Under the pieces are notes generated by a model that saw only the letters and a list, made by a program, of their open reading frames with translations, was not told the origin of the DNA and searched no databases. Positions 1-8,700 of a stretch of DNA of 64,000 nt are shown here, piece by piece. Every line of letters starts with the position of its first letter. Position 1 is the stretch's first letter. This stretch comes from an uncultured Gemmiger sp. (GTDB lineage: Bacteria > Bacillota > Clostridia > Oscillospirales > Ruminococcaceae). The DNA lies in contig NZ_CAKTFU010000014.1 in assembly GCF_934561205.1 (NCBI RefSeq), positions 12,902 through 76,901 on the forward strand, in the 5' to 3' direction. The position numbers and the translations under genes were made by a program.

Positions 1-766
1 AAATCAGCAAAATGCAGGTGTAGACGGTCGCCATCATCAGGGGCGCGTTGTAGGACAGGACTTTTTCGGCCTTGAGCAGCAGCTGCTGCACGTTGCCGGA
101 GGCTTTTTTGAACTTTTCGCTCTCAAAATCCTCGCGCACATAGGCCTTGACCACACGGATGGCGGAGACGTTTTCCTGCACGCTCTCGTTCAGGTCGTCG
201 TATTTTTTGAAGGCGGCGGAGAAGTAGCGGCTGGCGCGGGTCATAATGATGACCAGACAAATCCCTAAGAAAATAACGGCAACCAGATAAATTCTGGCAA
301 GCCCCGCGTGGATGGAGAACGCCATACACATGGCAATGATCATGCTGGCGGGGGCGCGGATCGCCATACGCAGGATCATCTGGTAGGCGTTTTGCAGGTT
401 GGTGACGTCGGTGGTCATGCGGGTGACAAGACCGGCGGTGGAAAATTTGTCGATGTTGGCAAAGCTGAAGGTCTGGATGTTTTGGAACATCGAACGGCGC
501 AGGTTGCGGGCATAGCCGGTGGAGGCACGGGCACCCAGCACGCCGCCCATGACGCCGAAGAACAGACCTACGGCAGCGGCCACGATCATCCAGCCGCCGA
601 CGCGGTAGATGACAGACAGGTTGCCGGCGGTGACGCCGTCGTCAATGATGGTGGACATCAGCTTGGGCAAGATCATCTCCATGATGACCTCGCCGATCAT
701 GCAGACAGGCGTCAGGACGGAAACCAAACGGACGCCTTTTGTCTCTTTGGCAAGTGTGTTCAGCAA
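1..766 (-). CDS. ABC exporter, transmembrane domain (5' part only)
   Basis: This is the N-terminal part of an ABC exporter subunit of the MdlB/LmrA type (fused membrane and ATPase domains). The gene runs off the left edge, so the ATPase half is not seen. The visible ~255 residues read as an ABC type-1 transmembrane domain: hydrophobic helices, the GARASTGYARNLRR segment, the FSTAGLVTRMTTDVTNLQ coupling region and the NESVQENVSAIRVVKAY motif. I place the start at TTG 764-766, with AAAGGAG about 10 nt upstream; there is no ATG. It begins 4 nt after the MarR stop, so the two form one operon. MarR-controlled pairs of such half-transporters are usually heterodimeric drug or peptide exporters, so a second half may lie outside the window. 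Confidence 0.88.
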   Translation of the reverse strand, partial: MLNTLAKETKGVRLVSVLTPVCMIGEVIMEMILPKLMSTIIDDGVTAGNLSVIYRVGGWMIVAAAVGLFFGVMGGVLGARASTGYARNLRRSMFQNIQTFSFANIDKFSTAGLVTRMTTDVTNLQNAYQMILRMAIRAPASMIIAMCMAFSIHAGLARIYLVAVIFLGICLVIIMTRASRYFSAAFKKYDDLNESVQENVSAIRVVKAYVREDFESEKFKKASGNVQQLLLKAEKVLSYNAPLMMATVYTCILLI

Positions 767-770
767 GGTT

Positions 771-1220
771 TTATTGCTCCTTTCTTATTTCGGCAGAGGA
801 ATCCAGAATGACCTGAGCGTTTCGCAAAAGAATATTCAGCCCGCGGCACATCGTTTCCAGCTCCTGCTGCGAAAGCCCGGCCTGCAGCTCGGTTTCGTAG
901 CGGTCGATGGTATTGTGCACGCGGTCGTGGTAGGCAACGCCCTTGGGGGTCGCCTGCAGCCGCTTGAGGCGGGCGTCCTTTTGCACGGCGCTGCGGGTGA
1001 TAAGCCCTGCCTGCTCCATGTTTTGCAGCATAGAAGTAACGCTGGAACGTTGGATATGCAGCCATTTTTCGATATCGCGCTGGTAAATGTCGCGATCCTC
1101 GCGGTTGGCGGCAACAATGCGTCCCAGCACCATGCCCTGTATGCCGCCCAGTTCCGGCGCGACCTCCGCCGAAACGCGGGCGTCCAGGGCGCGGCGGATG
1201 GTGCGGGAAACCTCAGACAC
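771..1220 (-). CDS. MarR-family regulator of the ABC exporter
   Basis: Winged-helix MarR regulator. The DNA-binding segment is visible as IEKWLHIQRSSVTSMLQNME followed by a wing containing LITRSAVQKDARLKRLQATPKG. The listed start is GTG at 1218-1220, the first conventional start codon in frame, but it has no ribosome binding site. The frame stays open upstream and encodes a Cys-rich stretch (NCPDCPDCKEEH), and a near-perfect Shine-Dalgarno (AGCAGGTGA, 1302-1310) sits 6 nt before an in-frame ACG at 1293-1295. The real protein is therefore probably 25 residues longer. The gene directly precedes the exporter and likely represses the operon. A sigma-A promoter lies about 100-200 nt upstream. Confidence 0.88.
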   Translation of the reverse strand: MSEVSRTIRRALDARVSAEVAPELGGIQGMVLGRIVAANREDRDIYQRDIEKWLHIQRSSVTSMLQNMEQAGLITRSAVQKDARLKRLQATPKGVAYHDRVHNTIDRYETELQAGLSQQELETMCRGLNILLRNAQVILDSSAEIRKEQ

Positions 1221-1390
1221 CAGTGCGCCGACGTGTTCTTCTTTACAGTCGGGGCAGTCGGGGCAATTGGGCGCGGTGTTTGGTTGGTTAGACGTTGGAA
1301 ATCACCTGCTTTTCTGTCGATTTTTGTTTTGCGATGTACTGTTCGATTGTGAATTGTTCGTTTTCTAACAGTTCGATTTCGTACAATAAG

Positions 1391-1418
1391 AGTATATCAT
1401 TAACCTGTCGAAAGTCAA
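1391..1418 (-). promoter_or_regulatory. Promoter of the marR-ABC operon
   Basis: On the minus strand TTGACT (1413-1418) and TATACT (1391-1396) are 16 nt apart. The leader before marR holds repeated GAAC/GTTC-type half-sites (around 1335-1385) that could be a MarR operator; that part is inference. Confidence 0.75.
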
Positions 1419-1497
1419 GCTGTGATTTCTTGCGCAGATTCTTGCAAAAATTGCAGGCGGAAATGAACCCGTACATGTACCGTTGCCGTTAGGTCGC

Positions 1498-1517
1498 GGG
1501 CGGGGCATGCCCCGCCC
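1498..1517. repeat. 20-bp GC palindrome, dispersed family
   Basis: Perfect palindrome GGGCGGGGCATGCCCCGCCC. The identical 20-mer recurs at 38579-38598, preceded in both places by a GTTGCCGTT..GTCGC context. It belongs to the family of intergenic palindromes found throughout this window. The rest of the 1221-1582 gap holds only the marR leader, its promoter and the adh terminator. Confidence 0.85.
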
Positions 1518-1529
1518 CTGCCGCACAGC

Positions 1530-1566
1530 AAAAGCGCCGCCCCTCCGCAGCGCAGAGGGGCGGCGC
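1530..1566 (-). terminator. Terminator of the alcohol dehydrogenase gene
   Basis: Read on the minus strand, a 12-bp stem (GCGCCGCCCCTC with its complement) is followed by TTTT. It lies 17 nt past the adh stop codon. Confidence 0.8.
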
Positions 1567-1582
1567 ATACTGAATCAGAAAA

Positions 1583-2800
1583 TCAGAAATCAACCTCAGT
1601 GTCGTAGTAGCAGCACTTCAGCAGCTTTTCCATCTCTTCCTGGTTGGGCTGGCGGGGGTTGGAGCCGGTGCAGGCATCGGCGATCGCGTTCTTGGCGATC
1701 TCGGGCAGACGCTCCAGGAACACTTCCTCCGGCACAAAGCCCTTCTCGCAGGGGTAGGAGTCGGGGCCGTAGTGGCCGATGCAGTGCGGAATGTTCAGGT
1801 CATCGTTCATGCCGCGCAGGTACTTGATCAGCAGCTCGACCTTCTCGTCATCGTTGCTGCCGCCGAGGTGCATCTTGTCGGCAATAACGCCGTAGCGGGC
1901 CTTGGCGGTGGGGTCCTTGGCGTTGTAGGCAATGACCTTGGGCAGGTACATAGCGTTGGCGGCGCCGTGGATGATGTGGGCGCCGTAATCGGCAAAGGCA
2001 GCGCCGGTCTTGTGCGCCATGCTGTGGACGATGCCCAGCAGCGCGTTGGAGAACGCCATACCGGCCAGGCACTGTGCATTGTGCATAGCATCGCGTTTTT
2101 CCATATCGCCGTTGTAGCTGCCGACGAGGTCAGCCTGGATCATCTCAATGGCGTGCAGCGCCAAGGGATCGGTAAAGTCGCAGTTGGCGGTGGAAACATA
2201 CGCCTCGATCGCGTGGGTCATGGCGTCCATACCGGTGTGGGCGACCAGCTTTTTGGGCATGGTGTGCGCCAGCTCGGGGTCAACGATGGCGACGTCGGGG
2301 GTGATCTCAAAGTCCGCGATGGGATACTTGATGCCCTTGTCGTAGTCGGTGATGATGGAGAAGGCGGTCACCTCGGTCGCGGTGCCGGAGGTGGAGGAAA
2401 TGGCGCAGAAGTGTGCCTTGCGGCGCAGCGGCGGGATGCCGAAAACCTTGCACATTTCTTCAAAGGTAATGTCGGGATACTCGTACTTGATCCACATCGC
2501 CTTGGCAGCGTCGATGGGAGAACCGCCGCCGATGGCAACGATCCAGTCCGGCTCAAACTTCAGCATGGCCTCGGCGCCCTTCATGACGGTGGTGACAGAG
2601 GGATCCGGCTCGATGCCCTCAAACAGTTCCACTTCCATGCCGGCTTCCTTTAAGTAAGCCTCCACGCGATCCAGGAAGCCGAAACGCTTCATGGAGCCGC
2701 CGCCCACGCAGATCATTGCGCGCTTGCCGGGCAGGGTTTTCAGGGCCTCCAGCGCATTGGGGCCGTGGTACAGGTCGCGGGGGAGAGTAAATCTAGCCAT
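1583..2800 (-). CDS. Iron-containing (group III) alcohol dehydrogenase
   Basis: NAD(P)H-dependent alcohol/aldehyde interconversion, as in butanol or 1,3-propanediol dehydrogenases. The 405 residues match the family length. The N-terminal dinucleotide fold carries VAIGGGSPIDAAKAMW, and the all-helical domain carries the metal-binding motifs GMDAMTHAIEAY, GIVHSMAHKTGA and IIHGAANAMYLP. ATG 2798-2800 has GAGGAGG just upstream. It is a single-gene unit with its own promoter and terminator. An 18-bp inverted repeat of Rex geometry lies just downstream of the -10, which would suit redox control of a fermentative enzyme. The exact alcohol substrate cannot be read from sequence. Confidence 0.95.
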   Translation of the reverse strand: MARFTLPRDLYHGPNALEALKTLPGKRAMICVGGGSMKRFGFLDRVEAYLKEAGMEVELFEGIEPDPSVTTVMKGAEAMLKFEPDWIVAIGGGSPIDAAKAMWIKYEYPDITFEEMCKVFGIPPLRRKAHFCAISSTSGTATEVTAFSIITDYDKGIKYPIADFEITPDVAIVDPELAHTMPKKLVAHTGMDAMTHAIEAYVSTANCDFTDPLALHAIEMIQADLVGSYNGDMEKRDAMHNAQCLAGMAFSNALLGIVHSMAHKTGAAFADYGAHIIHGAANAMYLPKVIAYNAKDPTAKARYGVIADKMHLGGSNDDEKVELLIKYLRGMNDDLNIPHCIGHYGPDSYPCEKGFVPEEVFLERLPEIAKNAIADACTGSNPRQPNQEEMEKLLKCCYYDTEVDF

Positions 2801-2834
2801 AATAATAGCCTCCTCGATACGGTTATGTTGGGGT

Positions 2835-2852
2835 TTGACAATCTTTTGTCAA
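2835..2852. promoter_or_regulatory. Rex-like operator in front of the alcohol dehydrogenase
   Basis: Perfect inverted repeat TTGACAAAAGATTGTCAA (minus-strand sense), with 7-bp arms and a 4-bp spacer. This is the 7-4-7 geometry of Rex (NADH-sensing repressor) sites, and fermentative alcohol dehydrogenases are classic Rex targets. It starts about 13 nt past the -10, where a bound repressor would block transcription. Assignment to Rex is inference; the arm differs from the usual clostridial TTGTTAA. Confidence 0.6.
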
Positions 2853-2865
2853 CCTATTTGTGCTT

Positions 2866-2894
2866 AGTATACGCCTCTTTTGCATAAAAATCAA
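2866..2894 (-). promoter_or_regulatory. Promoter of the alcohol dehydrogenase gene
   Basis: Minus strand TTGATT (2889-2894), 17-nt spacer, TATACT (2866-2871). The leader is about 60 nt long and contains the Rex-like repeat. Confidence 0.75.
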
Positions 2895-2979
2895 TGGGCA
2901 TTGGGGAGAAATTTTGAACACTTTTTCGGCATTTTGCCGATTGACAGCGCATAGCCTTGGCAAAAGGGAGGAATTTGCC

Positions 2980-4992
2980 ATGCGCTTTTTGACCCCGCAG
3001 CAAAGCCGCACCATGCGTTTGCGGGCGCGGCTGCTCTGCGCCGTGCTGGCCGTGGTGTGCCTGGGCGGGCTTTTGCTGCGCCTGGCCGTGCTGATGCTGC
3101 GCGACCCCGACGGTTACGCCCGCCGCGCCGCCGACCAGCAGCTGCGCGGTGCCACCCTGCCCGCCGCGCGGGGAGAGATATTTTCCGCTGACGGCACACT
3201 TTTGGCCTCCGGCGAGACCTGCTGGACCATACGCGCCGCCCCGCGTGAGCTGGACGACGCCCTTGTACAGCCCGCCGCTGCGGCGCTGAGCGAAATTCTG
3301 GAGCTGGACTACGCCGACACGCTGCAAAAGCTGAGCGTGCGCACCTCCAACGACTGCCTGCTGGCCCGCCGTGTGGGGCGCGAGGCCGCCGATGCCGTGC
3401 GGGACTGGTGCCTTGCGCAGGGGGCGGCGGGTATCCAGATCCGCCAGGACATCAAGCGCGTCTACCCTGAGGGGGATTTTCTGGGCGGGGTGCTGGGCTT
3501 TACCGATGTGGACAACGCCGGGCTTTGGGGGCTGGAACTGCGCTACAACGATGTTTTAACAGGCCAAAACGGCCGAATCCTGACCGCCAAGAACGCCTGG
3601 GGCTACGATATGCCCACCCACTACCAGACGCTGGTCGAGGCTGTGCCCGGCAGCAGCCTGACGCTGACCATCGACGCCAACATTCAGCACTGGCTGGAAA
3701 GCGCGCTGGCCGCCGCCGTGCAGGAGCACCATGTCGCGCAGCGCGGCGTGGGCATTGTGATGGATGTCAACAGCGGCGCGGTGCTGGCCATGTCCTGCCA
3801 GCCGGACTACGACCCCAACCGCCCGCGCTACCTTATAAATAGTACCGTGCGGGAGCAGGTCAACGCCCTGCAGGGGGAGGAGCGCAGCGCCGCGCTGCAG
3901 GCTGCCCAGCAAGCCCAGTGGCGCAACAAGGCCATCAGCGATTTGTACGAACCGGGCAGCGTGTTCAAGCTGATTACCGCCGCTGCCGCCCTGGACACCG
4001 GCTGCTGCCGCCCCACCGACCGCTTTACCTGCGCGGGTAAAATTTCGGTGGCGGGCACACGGTTCCGCTGCGCCAACGGGCATATCCACGGCAGCGAAAC
4101 CTTTGCCCAAGGGCTGGCGGTAAGCTGCAACCCCTGCTTTATCCAAATCGGCGCGCGGCTGGGCAAAGAGAATTTTTGCCGCTATTTCGAGGCTTTTGGT
4201 CTGCGCACCGCCACGGGCATCGACCTGCCGGGCGAAGTGCGCCGCAGCGAATACTACACCGCCGACCGCATGGGGCCTGTGGAGCTGGCGTCCTGCGCCT
4301 TTGGGCAGAGCAGCAAGGTCAGCTATTTGCAGATGCTGACCGCCGTCTGCGCCGTGGTCAACGGCGGGCGGCTGATGCAGCCGTATATTGTGCAGCGCAT
4401 CACCGCGCCGGACGGCAAAACCACCGATACAGCGCCAAAATTGGTGCGTCAGGTGATAAGCGAGGAAACCTCCCGCACCATGTGCGAGCTGATGGCGGGG
4501 GTCGTGACGTCCGGCACAGGCAAAAACGCCGCGCTGGCGGGCTACCGCGTGGGCGGCAAAAGCGGCACCAGCCAAAAGCTGGACAGCCAAAACGAGGGTG
4601 CACGCATTGCCAGCTTTGTGGCCGTTGCCCCCATTGACGACCCCAAGCTGGCGGTGCTGGTCTGCCTGGACGAACCCCACAGCTGGACAACAAGCGGCGG
4701 CGCACTGTCCGCGCCTGTCTGTGCCGAGGTGCTGGAAAAGGCCCTGCCCTATTTAGGCATCGCGCCGCAGTACACCGAGGCCGAGCAGAAAAAGCTGTTT
4801 GCCGCCGTGCCGGATCTGGCAGGGCGGGGCCTCGGCTACGCCAAAACCGCCTTGAGCGAGTCGGGCTTTGCTGCTGCCGTGCAGGGCAGCGGCGGCACGG
4901 TTCTGCGTCAGTACCCCGCCGACGGCGTCAGTGCCCGCCGGGGCAGCACCGTGACCCTGTACACCGAGGAGGACTGCGACACGGAGGATTGA
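2980..4992 (+). CDS. Class B penicillin-binding protein (FtsI/SpoVD type) with one PASTA domain
   Basis: Membrane-anchored peptidoglycan transpeptidase. The start ATG has GGGAGGA 8 nt upstream; the open frame extends further up but lacks a ribosome site. A basic N-terminus is followed by one membrane helix (about residues 17-37), a dimerisation/pedestal domain, then the transpeptidase domain. Active-site motifs are SVFK (nucleophile S327, K330), SCN and KSGT (527-530). The C-terminal ~70 residues form a single PASTA domain, which fits SpoVD or PBP2x-like proteins better than plain FtsI. It stands alone rather than in a dcw cluster, so a sporulation or secondary septation role is possible. Confidence 0.92.
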   Translation: MRFLTPQQSRTMRLRARLLCAVLAVVCLGGLLLRLAVLMLRDPDGYARRAADQQLRGATLPAARGEIFSADGTLLASGETCWTIRAAPRELDDALVQPAAAALSEILELDYADTLQKLSVRTSNDCLLARRVGREAADAVRDWCLAQGAAGIQIRQDIKRVYPEGDFLGGVLGFTDVDNAGLWGLELRYNDVLTGQNGRILTAKNAWGYDMPTHYQTLVEAVPGSSLTLTIDANIQHWLESALAAAVQEHHVAQRGVGIVMDVNSGAVLAMSCQPDYDPNRPRYLINSTVREQVNALQGEERSAALQAAQQAQWRNKAISDLYEPGSVFKLITAAAALDTGCCRPTDRFTCAGKISVAGTRFRCANGHIHGSETFAQGLAVSCNPCFIQIGARLGKENFCRYFEAFGLRTATGIDLPGEVRRSEYYTADRMGPVELASCAFGQSSKVSYLQMLTAVCAVVNGGRLMQPYIVQRITAPDGKTTDTAPKLVRQVISEETSRTMCELMAGVVTSGTGKNAALAGYRVGGKSGTSQKLDSQNEGARIASFVAVAPIDDPKLAVLVCLDEPHSWTTSGGALSAPVCAEVLEKALPYLGIAPQYTEAEQKKLFAAVPDLAGRGLGYAKTALSESGFAAAVQGSGGTVLRQYPADGVSARRGSTVTLYTEEDCDTED

Positions 4993-5022
4993 CCCGTTGA
5001 AAATTCACCGAAAAAACATACA

Positions 5023-5051
5023 TTTTGGTGCGAAGTATGGTATACTATAAT
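5023..5051 (+). promoter_or_regulatory. Promoter of the ABC/FtsX operon
   Basis: TTTTGG (5023-5028), 17-nt spacer, TATAAT (5046-5051), 27 nt before the ABC ATPase start. The -35 is weak. Confidence 0.6.
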
Positions 5052-5077
5052 AAATTATCTATGCCTCGGAGGATGCC

Positions 5078-5785
5078 ATGCCGCAGCCGTATGTATTATT
5101 TGACAACGTGTGTAAATATTACCAGATGGGTGACACCCGCATTGCCGCGTCGGATCACGTCAGCTTTTCCATTGAAAAGGGCGAGTTCTGCGTCATTTTA
5201 GGCCCCTCCGGCGCAGGCAAGACCACCGTGCTGAATATGCTGGGCGGCATGGACACCTGCGACGAGGGCACCATTCTGCTGGACGGCGAGCGCGTGAGCG
5301 ATTTTGACCAAAAGCGGCTGACCACCTACCGCCGCTACGACGTGGGGTTTGTCTTTCAGTTTTACAACCTTGTGCAAAACCTGACCGCCCGCGAAAACGT
5401 GGAGCTGGCCGCCGAGATCTGCCGCGACCCGCTGGACGCCGACACCGTGCTGGAGGAGGTCGGCCTTTCCGAAAGAAAGGGCAATTTCCCCGCGCAGCTT
5501 TCGGGCGGCGAGCAGCAGCGCGTATCCATCGCCCGCGCCCTGGCCAAAAACCCCAAAATTCTGCTTTGCGACGAGCCGACGGGTGCGCTGGACTACAAAA
5601 CCGGCAAGCAGGTGCTGGCACTTTTGCAGGCCACCTGCCGCGAAAAAGGCCGCACGGTCATCGTCATCACCCACAACAGCGCCCTGGCCGCCATGGCCGA
5701 CCGCGTGATACGCATCAACAGCGGCCGCGTGCTGGACGAGACCGTGAACCCCGACCCCACCCCCGTAGAAAGGATAGAATGGTAA
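5078..5785 (+). CDS. ABC transporter ATPase of the LolD/MacB type
   Basis: ATP-binding subunit paired with the large FtsX-type permease that follows. It has Walker [10 protein letters not shown], a Q-loop ([12 protein letters not shown]), signature LSGGEQQR, Walker [13 protein letters not shown] and the switch H in VIVITHN. At 235 residues it has the usual size of this family, which couples ATP use to conformational work across the membrane (lipoprotein release, peptide extrusion, wall-hydrolase control) rather than classic import. The stop TAA abuts the ATG of the permease gene, so the two are translationally coupled. Confidence 0.95.
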   Translation: MPQPYVLFDNVCKYYQMGDTRIAASDHVSFSIEKGEFCVILGPSGAGKTTVLNMLGGMDTCDEGTILLDGERVSDFDQKRLTTYRRYDVGFVFQFYNLVQNLTARENVELAAEICRDPLDADTVLEEVGLSERKGNFPAQLSGGEQQRVSIARALAKNPKILLCDEPTGALDYKTGKQVLALLQATCREKGRTVIVITHNSALAAMADRVIRINSGRVLDETVNPDPTPVERIEW

Positions 5786-8700
5786 ATGCCGCGCACCTAC
5801 AACAAAAATGTAATACGCACCTTCCGCAGCACGCGCAGCCGGTTTTTTGCCATATTCTCCATTGTCGCCCTGGGCGTGGGCTTTCTGGCCGGTTTGAGCG
5901 CGACCCCCGTGGACATGAAGGAATCCATGGAGCGCTACATGGACGACGGCAATTTTTACGATGTGCGGGTGCTTTCCACACTGGGTCTTACCGATGACGA
6001 TGTGCAGGCCCTGCGGCAGGTGCCCGGCGTGCAGACCGTGCAGCCCGCCTACTCGGCCGATCTGCTGGTGCAGACCGGGGACGACAGCGCCGTGGCGCGC
6101 GCCCACAGCCTGCCGCCCGACGGGGACGAGGCCATCAACCAACTGGTGCTGGCCGAGGGACGTCTGCCCCAAAGCCCCGACGAATGTCTGGTGGAGGTGG
6201 GCGCCACCGGGCTGAACCCCACCTACTCGGTGGGTACGGTCTTTACCGTGACCGCCGAGAACGAGGATCTGGACAGCAAGCTGAACCGCACCCGGTTTAC
6301 CGTGGTGGGGCTGGTGCACAACAGCAACTATTTCAGCTATGAGCGCGAGCCTGCCAGCGTGGGCAGCGGTGCGGTGCAGGTGGTGATGTACCTGCAGCCC
6401 GAAGCCTTTGCCTATGAGGCCTACACCGAAATTTACCTGACCGCCGCCGGGGCGAAGGAGCAGGACAGCCTGACCGAGCCTTACCGGCAGACCGTGCAAA
6501 CGGTGATGGACAACATCGCCGCCATACAGGACGATCGCTGTCAGGCCCGCTACGACGGGCTGCTGGCCGATGCCCGCGCCGAGCTGGACGACGCCTGGCA
6601 GAAATACTATGAGGCCGAGGCCGACGCCGAAGCCCAGCTGGCCGATGCCGCCGCACAGCTGGAGGACGGCAGAAATCAACTGCAAAGCGGCAAAAACAAG
6701 CTGGCCGACGGTCGGCGGCAATACGCCGACGGCAAGACCCAACTGGAAAACGGCACCAACCAGATGTTGGACGGCCAGGCGCAGCTGAACGACGCGCTGG
6801 GGCAGTGGTACAAGGCCGACGCCGAGTGGCAGCAGGGCAAGCAGGAATTGGACAGCGGCAAGGCGCAGCTGGACGAAAACGAGCCTGCCTACCGCGACGG
6901 TGTGCAGCAGCTGGCCGACGCCCTGGGCACCGATTACGCCACGGTGGACAAGTTTGCCGCCGATTTGGCCGCCTACTGCACCGCGCAGGGCATCGCCCCG
7001 CCCGACACGGCGCAGGGTATGCTGGAGCTGCTTGTGACCTACGGCGAGGGGCTGCCCCTGCCGAAAATTTCCGACGAGCAGCTGGGGCAGATCCGCGATG
7101 CCGCCGCCGAGCTGCGCACCAAGCTGGACGACATCCCTGCCGACCTGCTGCCCGACGAGCAAAAGCCCCTGTTGGAGGAGGCCAAGGTTCTGGTGCAGGC
7201 ACTGGCCGACGCCGAGACCTCCGACGAAATGTGGGACGCCCTGCAAAATGCTTACACCTGGCTGCAGGACCACCGCGACCTGCTGCCCGACGAGGTGTAC
7301 GAGGCCCTGAACGCCTTGATTTTAAGCGTTTTGCAAAAAGAGGAACTGAACGAGCTGGCTGCCGCCCTGGCGGGCATGGTAAAGTTCAAGCAGGCGCAGC
7401 AGCAGTACGAGGCCGGTTTGCAGCAGCTGACCGACGCCCGCACCCAACTGGACGATGCCTACGCGCTTTTGCAGGAGAAAATGGTCGAGCTGGGCGTGGC
7501 ACAGGGGCAACTGCTGGACGCCCAAGGCCGACTGGACGCCGCCTGGCGGGATATCCTGAACGGGCAGCGGGAAATTGATGAAAACGAGAAAAAGCTGACC
7601 GACGCCGAGGCGGAATACGCCAAAGCCAAGGCCGAGGCCGAGCAGAAACTGGCCGACGCCCGCGCCGAGATCGAGGACGGCGAGGCCAAGCTGAACGACC
7701 TGGAAAAGCCCGAATGGTACGTCTGGGACCGCAGCAAAAACACGAGCTTTGGGTCTTTTAAGGCCAACGTGGACAAGCTGACCGCCATCACGACGGTGTT
7801 CCCCGTGTTCTTCTTCCTGGTGGCGGCGCTGGTGGTCTCGACCACGATGACCCGCATGGTCGAGGAGGAACGCCTGCAGATCGGCACGCTGAAAGCCCTG
7901 GGCTATGCCCGCGGCACCATTATGCAGAAATACCTGTGGTACGCCTTCGGCGCATCGGCGCTGGGCGCGGTCGTGGGGCTGGCTGTGGGGTTCCGGGTGT
8001 TCCCCACCATCATCTGGTCGGGGTATTCCATGATGTACTATATGCCCGAGATCGCCACGCCGTGGCGGCTGCAGCAGGCAGTTTTTGCCGGTGCCTCGCT
8101 GATTGGGCTTTCCTTGGGTGTCACAGCCCTGGCCTGCCGCGCCTCCCTGGCGGAGATGCCCGCCGCCCTGATGCTGCCCCGCGCCCCCAAGGCCGGCAAG
8201 CGCATTTTGCTGGAGCGCATCACCCCGCTTTGGCGGCGGCTGCCCTTCACCTGGAAGGTGACCTGCCGCAACCTGCTGCGCTACAAAAAGCGCTTCTGGA
8301 TGACCGTCATCGGCGTGGCGGGCTGCACGGCGCTGCTGGTGGCGGGTTTCGGCTTGTCAGACTCGCTGAACGGTATCATCACCAAGCAGTTTGACAATGT
8401 GTCGCACTACGACCTGATGACCGTTGTCTCCAAGGAGCAGGCCGTGCGCGAGGGGGCGGTTTACGACTATCTGTTTGAGGACAGCAAGACCTTTCCCCTT
8501 TCGATGGCGGCGGCGGTGCAGTCCACCCACTGTGACAGCGCCGACGGCGAGATGGAGCTGTACCTGATGGTGCCGCAGGATCTTGCGCGGTTTGCGCAGC
8601 TGATGGACCTGCACGAGCGCATCGGCGGCGAGCCGACCCCGCTGACCGACGACGGCATTGTGCTGACCGAAAAGCTGGCCAAAACGCTGGGCGCTGCCGC

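Noticed and set aside
5198..7273. 691-codon minus-strand frame over the ABC/FtsX genes
   Set aside because: Antisense shadow produced by the repetitive coiled-coil coding sequence.
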